Positions 1 to 6,075 of a stretch of DNA of 13,251 bases are shown here, piece after piece. Within the stretch, counting starts at the first letter, position 1. The number at the start of each line of letters is the position of its first letter. This DNA is from Verrucomicrobiota bacterium (GTDB lineage Bacteria > Verrucomicrobiota > Verrucomicrobiia > Limisphaerales > UBA1096). The notes below the pieces were generated by a model. The model was not told the DNA's origin, ran no database searches, and saw nothing but the letters and a program-made list of their open reading frames with translations. Where the stretch lies: assembly GCA_015658765.1 (NCBI GenBank), contig DQOE01000167.1:1-13251 (forward strand). The letters are read 5' to 3'. Both the position numbers and the translations under genes were made by a program.

Positions 1-126
1 CAGCACGTAGGAGGAAAACAGCGCGCCGAACAGCATGACCTCGGAGGCGAGGAAGAGCCAGATGCCCAGCTTCGCGTTGTACAGGCCGGTGTCCGGCCTT
101 GGCTTAACCGTATAGGGGATTTCCAT
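1..126 (-). CDS. ctaE: Cytochrome c oxidase subunit III, N-terminal part (runs off the window)
   Basis: The 42 visible codons start at the ATG at 126 and read MEIPYTVKPRPDTG, then LYNAKLGIWLFLASEVMLF. The short soluble leader followed by a first membrane helix with the W-L-F-L-A-S-E-V-M-F pattern is typical of heme-copper oxidase subunit III, a membrane subunit that stabilises the catalytic subunit I. The gene begins 15 bp after the stop of ctaD on the same strand, so the two are almost certainly co-transcribed and co-assembled. The sequence before the start is pyrimidine-rich and has no Shine-Dalgarno motif, so translation may depend on coupling to ctaD. The remaining roughly 150 or more residues lie outside the window. 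Identification is firm despite the short fragment because of the helix 1 pattern and the neighbour. Confidence 0.9.
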   Translation of the reverse strand, partial: MEIPYTVKPRPDTGLYNAKLGIWLFLASEVMLFGALFSSYVL

Positions 127-141
127 GGGGGATAAAGTCGC

Positions 142-1980
142 TTACTTGGCGGGTTGCGCCTGCGGCGTGAAGTCTTCCTTGGCACCCGGGACGCTGTACT
201 CGTACGGGTCGCGATACGCCTTGACCTCCTTGGTGAAGTTGCCGTGCGGCGGAGGCGTCGGGGTTTCCCACTCCAGCGTGGTGGCCTGCCACGGGTTGTC
301 GGACTTGACCTTCTCGCCGTGTTTCACACTCCAGAATAAGTTAACAATGAAAGGCAACTGTGCTACAAGCATCGCCCAGGCAGCCGCCGAGATGGATACG
401 TTCAACCCCATGATCGTGTCGCCGAGCGCGCCCACTGTGATGTCTGCGTTATCCGGGTTGGCCAGGGAGTAGGTGGCCCCACCGTCGGACATGCGCCGGC
501 TCATCCCGGCCATGCCCTGCGCGAACATCGGCATGAAAATCAGGTTCATGAAAATAAGCGACCCCCAGAAGTGCACCCTGCCCCAGAACTCGTTCATTCT
601 TCGCCCGGTCATCTTCGGGAACCAGTAATAGACGCCGGCAAAGATGGCGAAGATGGTTCCCGGCGCGACCACGTAATGAAAATGGGCGATGACATAATAA
701 CTGTCGTGCAGCGCCACATCGCTGAAGTTGAAGCCCAGCGGCAGGCCGGTCAGCCCCCCAATGCCGAACATCGGCAGGAACGCCAGCGCGAATAGCATCG
801 GCGTGTTGAACCGGATCGACCCGCCCCACAACGAGATGAACAGGCACGTCAAGATGATGATCGACGGAATCGAAATGATAAGTGTGGTGGTCTGGAAGAA
901 GGCGCTGATCACTGTGCCCATGCCGGTCATGTACATGTGGTGCGCCCAGACGATGAAAGCCAGGAAACCGAGCACCACTATCGAGCCGACAAGGTACTTG
1001 TAACCCCAGATCGGCTTGCGGGTGTTGTTGGCAATGATCTCCGCCACGATGCCCATCCCGGGCAAAACCAGCACGTAAACCTCCGGGTGTGCGAGGAACC
1101 AAAACAAGTGCTGCCACAGCAGCGGGCTGCCGCCACCGCTGACATCCACATCCTGCCCGCCCACCACCAGGCCGGTTGGCAGGAAGAAACTCGTCTCAAG
1201 CACGCGATCCATCAACTGCAGGATGCCGGCGGCCTCCAGCGGCGGAAAGGCGAGCAACAAAAGAAACGCCGTGATGAACTGCGCCCAGACAAAGAACGGC
1301 ATCCGCAGCCAGGTCATGCCGGGGGCACGCAGGTTGATGATGGTGGCGATGAAGTTCACCGCGCCCAGCAGCGACGAGGTGATCAGCATTATCATGCCGA
1401 TCAGCCAGTAGGTCTGTCCGTCGGTAGGAATTATCGAAGCCAGCGGCGAGTACGATGTCCAGCCGGCCTGCGCCGCGCCGCCCGGAATGAAGAAACTCAC
1501 CATCATGATGACGCACCCCAAAAAGAACGCCCAGAAACTGGCCATGTTCACCCGGGGAAACGCCATGTCCACCGCGCCGATTTGCAGCGGCACCACGTAG
1601 TTGCCAAACGCCGCAAACGCCGCCGGCACAATGCCCATGAACACCATGATCGTGCCGTGCATCGCGCCGAACACGTTGTAAAGCTCGGCGCTCATCACGC
1701 CGCCGGGCGCAACGTTGTTGCCCAGCAGCGCCTCCAGCAACGGCCCCACAAACGGGACTGCCTGCCCCTCGTAGGCCATCGACCACCGCATGGTGGCGAT
1801 CAGGCAAAACCCGAAAAACAAAAAGGCCAGCCCGCAGAACCCGTACTGCATGCCGATAACCTTGTGGTCGGTGGAGAAAATATATGTCCGCCAAAAACTC
1901 TGCTCGTGGTGCTCATGATGCTCGTCATGTTGCTCCTCGATTGCTTCAGCCGTCTTGGCCGCCTCTGATGTTGCGCTCAT
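142..1980 (-). CDS. ctaD: Cytochrome c oxidase subunit I (heme-copper oxidase, A-family-like)
   Basis: This 612-residue integral membrane protein is the catalytic subunit that reduces O2 to water and pumps protons. Visible ligands are H108 (low-spin heme), H298 with Y302 in HPEVY (CuB and the cross-linked tyrosine), H347/H348 (CuB), H433 (high-spin heme) and H435 (low-spin heme). The D-channel set is intact: D138 in VDMAFPR, N127, N145 and E300. The K-channel lysine, normally in P-T-G-I-K, is replaced: the aligned stretch reads PSIII with I376 at that position, and no lysine occurs between the CuB histidines and the heme ligands. The N-terminus is unusually histidine-rich (residues 17-27, EEQHDEHHEHHEQ region), and the loop before HPEVY is slightly extended (around residues 270-284). 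The ATG at 1980 has no Shine-Dalgarno sequence. It follows ctaB after 105 bp and precedes subunit III by 15 bp. Function as subunit I is near certain; the exact oxidase subtype is not. Confidence 0.97.
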   Translation of the reverse strand: MSATSEAAKTAEAIEEQHDEHHEHHEQSFWRTYIFSTDHKVIGMQYGFCGLAFLFFGFCLIATMRWSMAYEGQAVPFVGPLLEALLGNNVAPGGVMSAELYNVFGAMHGTIMVFMGIVPAAFAAFGNYVVPLQIGAVDMAFPRVNMASFWAFFLGCVIMMVSFFIPGGAAQAGWTSYSPLASIIPTDGQTYWLIGMIMLITSSLLGAVNFIATIINLRAPGMTWLRMPFFVWAQFITAFLLLLAFPPLEAAGILQLMDRVLETSFFLPTGLVVGGQDVDVSGGGSPLLWQHLFWFLAHPEVYVLVLPGMGIVAEIIANNTRKPIWGYKYLVGSIVVLGFLAFIVWAHHMYMTGMGTVISAFFQTTTLIISIPSIIILTCLFISLWGGSIRFNTPMLFALAFLPMFGIGGLTGLPLGFNFSDVALHDSYYVIAHFHYVVAPGTIFAIFAGVYYWFPKMTGRRMNEFWGRVHFWGSLIFMNLIFMPMFAQGMAGMSRRMSDGGATYSLANPDNADITVGALGDTIMGLNVSISAAAWAMLVAQLPFIVNLFWSVKHGEKVKSDNPWQATTLEWETPTPPPHGNFTKEVKAYRDPYEYSVPGAKEDFTPQAQPAK

Positions 1981-2018
1981 TACAAAAAATTACTCAAAAA
2001 AAACTGTGCCCTGTCCCC

Positions 2019-2047
2019 GCCGGCATCGCCGCAAAAGCGACGCAGGC
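2019..2047 (-). terminator. Hairpin in the ctaB-ctaD gap, possible weak terminator or processing site
   Basis: Read on the minus strand, an imperfect 11-bp GC-rich stem (arms 2037-2047 and 2019-2029, one mismatch and one G:T pair, 7-nt loop) lies 39 bp after the ctaB stop. A run of eight T follows, but about 14 nt downstream of the stem. It could partly uncouple ctaD from ctaAB or stabilise transcript ends. The stem to T-tract distance is wrong for a classical terminator, so this is tentative. The rest of the 1981-2085 gap shows nothing else I recognise. Confidence 0.3.
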
Positions 2048-2085
2048 TATCGGTTTGCCCACCCCTCTGTCAATCGTCGCGTGCA

Positions 2086-3012
2086 TCAACCTCCAATTTT
2101 GAACTTGTCCACCACCATCAATCCCAGCAGCAGCGGCAGGTAAATGATGGAGGCAAAAAACAGAACCCGTGCGCTTTGCCGGGTCAACTGCCGCGAAAAC
2201 CGTACTGCGGCCCACAAAAAAAGCCCTCCCAGCAGCACCGCCCCGGAAACGTAAACCACCCCGGCCAGTTTCATCATAAACGGCATCAGGCTGGCAATGC
2301 ACAAAAGGAGGGTGTGACTGATCGCCTGCCGTCCGGTTCGCGCCCCGCCATCAGCCGCACTTGGCATCATCACGAAGCCGGCCTTCTCGTAGTCATCACG
2401 GTACATCCAGGCGATCGCCATGAAATGCGGCACCTGCCAGAAAAACAGAATCGCGAACAGCGTCCACCCCATCGGATCCACCTCGCCGCGAACGGCGGCC
2501 CAGCCCATCAGCGGCGGCAACGCGCCGGGGATCGCCCCGATGATCGTGTTCCACTCCGACGTGCGCTTGAGCGGCGTGTAAATAAAAAGGTACGTGACCA
2601 GCGTCACCGCCCCTAGCACCGCCACCAGCAAATTCACCCAGGCGGCCAGGGCCAGCAACCCTCCCACCGAGACCGCGCCGCCAAGCAGCAACGCCGCCTC
2701 CGCGCCGATTTGCCCGCTGGGCAGCGGACGCATGGCCGTGCGCTCCATCTTCGCGTCGTGTTCGCGCTCGAGATACTGGTTCAGAATCGACGCGCCGGCC
2801 GCCAGCAACCCTGTGCCCAACAGCGTCAGGCCAAGCTTGGCCAAGTTCTGCGCCAAGCCGCCGCTCTCCGCATCGAGTCCCGCGTAAAACCCAACCAACG
2901 TGGTGATCAGCACCATCGTCGTCAGCCGCAGCTTCACCAACTCGGAGAAAACAGACCAAGCCGTCGCCTGGCTCGCCTCATTTTTTTCCGCATCTAGAAC
3001 CGTTTTATCCAT
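2086..3012 (-). CDS. ctaB: Protoheme IX farnesyltransferase (heme O synthase)
   Basis: This UbiA-family prenyltransferase of 308 residues adds a farnesyl group to heme b to make heme O, the precursor used by CtaA, and acts in the inner membrane. The first substrate motif is N78-x3-E82-x3-D86 followed by AKMERTAMRPLPSG; the second is YRDDYEKAGF at 204-213. Glu at 82 in place of the usual first Asp is a conservative change seen in the family. The rest is a series of hydrophobic helices as expected. I chose the ATG at 3012; an in-frame TTG at 3024 overlaps the ctaA stop (TTGA) and would add four residues. Neither has a Shine-Dalgarno sequence, and the 8-bp gap to ctaA suggests translational coupling. 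Heme O synthase next to heme A synthase and oxidase subunits is the classical arrangement. Confidence 0.95.
   Translation of the reverse strand: MDKTVLDAEKNEASQATAWSVFSELVKLRLTTMVLITTLVGFYAGLDAESGGLAQNLAKLGLTLLGTGLLAAGASILNQYLEREHDAKMERTAMRPLPSGQIGAEAALLLGGAVSVGGLLALAAWVNLLVAVLGAVTLVTYLFIYTPLKRTSEWNTIIGAIPGALPPLMGWAAVRGEVDPMGWTLFAILFFWQVPHFMAIAWMYRDDYEKAGFVMMPSAADGGARTGRQAISHTLLLCIASLMPFMMKLAGVVYVSGAVLLGGLFLWAAVRFSRQLTRQSARVLFFASIIYLPLLLGLMVVDKFKIGG
2830..2841. repeat. Overlapping inverted pair of the iterated word in ctaB
   Basis: GCCAAGCTTGGC is a 12-bp perfect palindrome made of two overlapping copies of the word, extending to GGCCAAGCTTGGCC. It is the first occurrence in the window, and a third copy follows at 2852-2858. 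Confidence 0.6.
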
Positions 3013-3020
3013 CAAAATAA

Positions 3021-4163
3021 TCAAACCGCCATCGCCGCCGCTTGGCCGGGATCGATCGCCCCGCCATCACTGCGCTTGGCCAGGCGCTCAGCCGCTTCCG
3101 CACCATCGCCGACAAACACGCACCGCTTGGCCGCCAGCAGCAGTAAACTGCTCAATGCGAGGCAGGCCGCGCCCAGCACCACGTGCCCCGTGGCCACGTC
3201 CGCCGCCTTGTTGCTCAAAATCGTCCAGATTCCCATGCCAGCCTGTGCGACGACCATCGCCAGCAGCACATAACCCACCTTCGTAAAAGCGTGCGCCTGG
3301 CCAAGCCGCCACCGCGCCTTCACCGCAAACGCCACCACCAAGGCCAGCGTCGCCACCGCGCCCAGCCGGTGCAGCATCTGCAGCCAAACATGCCACGATA
3401 AAATCTCGTGTCCACTGGCAAGGAACGTCTTCGGGTTCCCCTGCGCGTCGAACAACTGGTTTGCGGCGTGGAGGCTCTTTTGTAATTCGTAACGGTTCTC
3501 GTTGTAAGTGGCGACCGACGCCTCATCCGTCGCCGGCCAAACTTGGCCGTGCGCCAGCGGGAAATCCCAAATCGCCAAGCCGGCATGCTGATGCCGCATC
3601 GTCGCCCCCAGCAGCAGTTGCACGAAAATAAGGCAAATCACCGCCATCAAGATGCCCTTGAGCGCCGCAAAACCGACCCGGTCGCTCACGTTCACCCGCT
3701 GCCACCAAGCGCTGGTAACCAGTGCGATCGCACAAACCAAAATCAGGAACAACTGCGCCACGGCACCGTGAATCAGCCCCAGGTTTTGATTGATCTCAGT
3801 CACCCGCAGCCCGCCGAGTACCCCCTGCATCACGACCAGAACAAGCGCCCCAATCCCGAGCAGGCGCACCCATTTGCGGGCTTCTTTCGCCCAAAGCCAG
3901 ATCGCCAAGCCGATGGTCAAAAACCCAACAAACGACGCCACCAACCGGTGGGAATGCTCCTCAAATATGCCGAACTTCCCGAGCCATTGGTCGAATGGCA
4001 CCAAAAACATGTTGTATCCGTAGGTAGTCGGCCAATCAGGCACGGCCATCCCGACCCCCTTGCTCGTCACCAATCCGCCAATCCCAATAAGCACCAACGT
4101 CGCCAATGCAGTGAACATGGCGAACCGGTGCAACCAAGGGTTATTCTGCGATCGTGCAGACAT
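3021..4163 (-). CDS. ctaA: Heme A synthase (CtaA/Cox15 family)
   Basis: This 380-residue multi-pass membrane protein oxidises the C8 methyl of heme O to give heme A. Diagnostic features are the N-terminal GGLVTSKGVGMAVPDWPTTYG block (residues 29-49), the EHSHR motif with H72, H132 in LGLIHG, H265 in LHR and H327 in TGHVVLG, which correspond to the four heme-ligating histidines of the family, two in each four-helix half. A long loop around 195-255, between the halves, makes the protein larger than short homologues. No cysteine pair of the Bacillus type is present in the first extracytoplasmic loop. The ATG at 4163 was preferred over a TTG at 4178. It is the first gene of the minus-strand ctaA-ctaB-ctaD-ctaE run, with a strong palindrome 24 bp upstream of its start. 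The C-terminal tail carries three copies of the iterated GCTTGGC word, read as GCCAAGC or GGCCAAGCG in sense. Confidence 0.95.
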   Translation of the reverse strand: MSARSQNNPWLHRFAMFTALATLVLIGIGGLVTSKGVGMAVPDWPTTYGYNMFLVPFDQWLGKFGIFEEHSHRLVASFVGFLTIGLAIWLWAKEARKWVRLLGIGALVLVVMQGVLGGLRVTEINQNLGLIHGAVAQLFLILVCAIALVTSAWWQRVNVSDRVGFAALKGILMAVICLIFVQLLLGATMRHQHAGLAIWDFPLAHGQVWPATDEASVATYNENRYELQKSLHAANQLFDAQGNPKTFLASGHEILSWHVWLQMLHRLGAVATLALVVAFAVKARWRLGQAHAFTKVGYVLLAMVVAQAGMGIWTILSNKAADVATGHVVLGAACLALSSLLLLAAKRCVFVGDGAEAAERLAKRSDGGAIDPGQAAAMAV

Positions 4164-4186
4164 CAAAAACCGAAGCAAACCAGCAA

Positions 4187-4210
4187 AAAACAGGTGTCCT
4201 AACCTGTTTT
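4187..4210. promoter_or_regulatory. Perfect 9-bp inverted repeat upstream of ctaA (operator or attenuator-like hairpin)
   Basis: Half-sites AAAACAGGT and ACCTGTTTT are perfectly complementary and separated by GTCCTA. The element lies 24 bp before the ctaA start. Read toward ctaA, the stem is followed by six T, giving an intrinsic-terminator or attenuator shape in the leader; read as DNA, it is an operator-sized dyad. The sequence shows the symmetry; the role is an inference. I do not recognise the half-site as that of a named regulator. Confidence 0.6.
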
Positions 4211-4260
4211 CGACTCAGGCACCGCGAAACGTATCACCGGAAAAAAGGCGCGGCAACTTC

Positions 4261-4280
4261 ATTGTGAAATGATTCACAAT
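4261..4280. promoter_or_regulatory. CRP-type palindrome between the divergent ctaA and gdhA genes
   Basis: The dyad ATTGTGAA-ATGA-TTCACAAT is perfect over 8 bp per arm and contains TGTGA-N6-TCACA, the consensus core bound by CRP-type members of the CRP/FNR family. It sits about 97 bp before the ctaA ATG and 152 bp before the gdhA ATG, so one site could serve either promoter. No regulator gene is in the window. The arms are AT-rich and no T tract follows, so a terminator is unlikely. The match is seen directly; the binding protein is inferred. Confidence 0.6.
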
Positions 4281-4312
4281 CTCGCCTCTCGCCGCTTTTC
4301 CCGCTTGGCTTC

Positions 4313-4399
4313 ATTCGCCCTCCCCCGAACGCGCTTGGCCGGGCGAATTGCGTCCCGGCGAAATTATTCTGTTTACAACGGAGTCTCAAATCGCTTGGC
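4313..4399. repeat. Three copies of the iterated word CGCTTGGC in the ctaA-gdhA gap
   Basis: Copies of GCTTGGC start at 4313, 4333 and 4393, all in the same orientation and all preceded by C, in a non-coding stretch of 87 bp. One copy runs into a GC-rich imperfect hairpin (CCGGG at 4339-4343 pairing with CCCGG at 4354-4358). The word is strongly over-represented across the window, so this cluster probably reflects the genome-wide repeat rather than a local operator, though it lies in the expected gdhA leader or promoter zone. Confidence 0.6.
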
Positions 4400-4432
4400 T
4401 TCCGTTGCAACTGTCAGACCGGCAACCCCATC

Positions 4433-5848
4433 ATGAACGACCCCAACGAAATCACCTTCCGCGAAAGCGTCGACCGGATGTTCGACCGCGCCACAGCCAC
4501 CATGGATCTGCCGCTTGGCCTCGCCGAGCAGATCCGAAGCTGCAACTCGGTTTATCAGGTGCAGTTCGGCGTCAAGCTGGGCGACCGCTATGAGGTGTTC
4601 ACCGGCTGGCGCGCCGTCCACAGCGAACACATCCTGCCGGTCAAGGGCGGCATCCGCTACGCCGATTTCGCCAATCAGGACGAGGTTGAGGCGTTGGCGG
4701 CGTTGATGTCGTACAAGTGCGCCATCGTGATGATCCCGTTTGGCGGCTCCAAGGGCGCGCTCAAGATCGACCCAAGGCAGTACAGTGAAAAGCATCTCGA
4801 GAAAATCACCCGCCGTTTTGCCCAGGAATTGGCCAAGCGCGACCTCATCCACCCGAGCCTCAACGTGCCCGCACCCGACATGGGCACAGGCGAACGCGAG
4901 ATGGCTTGGATCTCCGACACGTACCAATCCCTGTTCCCCGGTCAGGCAAACGGCATGGGCTGTGTCACCGGCAAACCGGTACACCTCGGCGGCATTAGCG
5001 GACGCATCGAGGCCACAGGCCGCGGCGTGCAGTTCGGCCTGCGCGAGTACTTCCGCCACCCCGACGACGTCACCCGCGCCAAACTCAACGGCACACTCGA
5101 GGGCAAACGCATCGTCGTGCAAGGCCTCGGCAACGTCGGCTACCACGCCGCCAAGTTTCTCAGCGAAGAAGACGGCGCGAAGATCACCAGCATCATCGAG
5201 CGCGACGGCGCGATCAGTTCTGCCGACGGACTCGACGTCGAAGCCGTCAAGCAACACATCATCGCCAACGGCGGCGTGAAGGGATTCCCCGGCGCGGACT
5301 ACACCGAAGACGGCGCATCGATGCTCGAGGCCGATTGCGACATCCTCATCCCCGCCGCCATGGAAGGCGTCATCACCCGCCAAAACGCCGCCAAAATCCA
5401 GGCCCCCCTCATCGCCGAAGCAGCCAACGGCCCGATCACCTTCGCCGCCGATGAGATACTGCGCGACAAAGGCACGGTCATCATCCCCGACGCCTACCTC
5501 AACGCCGGCGGCGTCACCGTCTCCTACTTCGAGTGGGTGAAAAATCTCGCCCGCATCCGCTTCGGCTACCTCGAACGCCGTAACGAAGAGCGCCGTGGCC
5601 AGATGATCGTCGAAGCCCTCGAGAAAATGCTCGACGCCAAGGTGCCGCAGGAAATCCGCGACCAACTCGTCACTGGCTCCGACGAACTCGCCCTCGTCCG
5701 CTCCGGCCTCGACGACACCATGCGCAACGCCTACAACAACATCCGCGACATCTTCAATGCCCGCGAAAAAGTCGTCGACCTCCGCACAGCCGCCTTCGTC
5801 TGCGGCATCGAGCGCATCGCCAAGCGCTACGAAAGCATGGGCATCTAA
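4433..5848 (+). CDS. gdhA: Glutamate dehydrogenase (Glu/Leu/Phe/Val dehydrogenase family)
   Basis: This soluble enzyme of 471 residues interconverts glutamate with 2-oxoglutarate and ammonium, linking nitrogen assimilation to the TCA cycle. The N-terminal dimerisation and substrate domain carries K71 in VKGGIRYA, K95 in MSYKCA, the catalytic lysine K107 in GGSKGAL and D149 in PAPDMGTG. The Rossmann domain has GLGNVG at 231-236, and the C-terminal part has NAGGVTVSYFEW (357-368). Length is normal for hexameric bacterial GDH; NAD versus NADP use cannot be set safely by eye. The ATG at 4433 is the start that gives a normal N-terminus, with no Shine-Dalgarno sequence before it. It is transcribed divergently from ctaA and may share the CRP-like site at 4261-4280. 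Members of this superfamily acting on branched-chain amino acids are shorter, so GDH is preferred. Confidence 0.95.
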   Translation: MNDPNEITFRESVDRMFDRATATMDLPLGLAEQIRSCNSVYQVQFGVKLGDRYEVFTGWRAVHSEHILPVKGGIRYADFANQDEVEALAALMSYKCAIVMIPFGGSKGALKIDPRQYSEKHLEKITRRFAQELAKRDLIHPSLNVPAPDMGTGEREMAWISDTYQSLFPGQANGMGCVTGKPVHLGGISGRIEATGRGVQFGLREYFRHPDDVTRAKLNGTLEGKRIVVQGLGNVGYHAAKFLSEEDGAKITSIIERDGAISSADGLDVEAVKQHIIANGGVKGFPGADYTEDGASMLEADCDILIPAAMEGVITRQNAAKIQAPLIAEAANGPITFAADEILRDKGTVIIPDAYLNAGGVTVSYFEWVKNLARIRFGYLERRNEERRGQMIVEALEKMLDAKVPQEIRDQLVTGSDELALVRSGLDDTMRNAYNNIRDIFNAREKVVDLRTAAFVCGIERIAKRYESMGI

Positions 5849-5867
5849 AGAGAGTTTCAAGTAACCG

Positions 5868-6023
5868 CGTTCACCCGTGAAATCCGTGTCTCAAAAAGTT
5901 TTCAGTTCGAAAATGGGACGCGGATTTTCAGGATTCACAGGATTTACCTTTTTTTTTCCTGCCAATCAACGTTCATCTGCGTCCCTCTTTTTTCGAGGTT
6001 TTCGTGCCTTTCGTGGTTGAAGA
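5868..6023. repeat. Degenerate intergenic repeat block between gdhA and cysS
   Basis: The spacer contains phrases such as CGTGAAATCCGTGTC, CGCGGATTTTCAGGATTC, TTCATCTGCGTCC and TTTCGTGCCTTTCGTGGTTG. From memory these resemble a family of short degenerate repeats scattered between genes in many environmental bacterial genomes. I cannot confirm copy number from one window. No gene is supported here; the cysS reading frame is open back into the block by chance. Confidence 0.35.
5879..5957 (+). terminator. Hairpin and T-tract after gdhA, inside repeat-like spacer
   Basis: Thirty bases after the gdhA stop, arms at 5879-5890 and 5917-5929 pair over 11 bp with one G:T pair and a 26-nt loop. A run of nine T occurs at 5949-5957. 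The hairpin and T run are separated by about 19 nt, so it is not a textbook terminator, but some 3'-end function for gdhA is plausible. The wording of the spacer (AATCCGTGTC, GGATTCACAGGATT, TTCGTGCCTTTCGTGG) looks like the degenerate intergenic repeats common in PVC genomes. Confidence 0.35.
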
Positions 6024-6075
6024 TTCCGGTTCCAGCTTCACTTTGGCGCGGCAGCGATTAGTCTGTCGCCGCTTT

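Noticed and set aside
937..1968. A 343-residue open frame antisense to ctaD
   Set aside because: It is His/Arg/Gln-rich shadow coding opposite a clear oxidase gene.
4261..4280. The CRP-like dyad as an intrinsic terminator
   Set aside because: The stem is AT-rich, no T run follows on either strand, and it lies between divergent starts rather than after a gene.
4373..5860. A 495-residue open frame antisense to gdhA
   Set aside because: It mirrors gdhA almost exactly, is rich in Asp/Gly/Val/Ala as expected for the complement of a GC-rich gene, and has no recognisable motif.
6004..6075. N-terminal extension of cysS to a GTG at 6004
   Set aside because: Family N-termini start at MGLKVFNTL, and the upstream stretch is repeat-like spacer.
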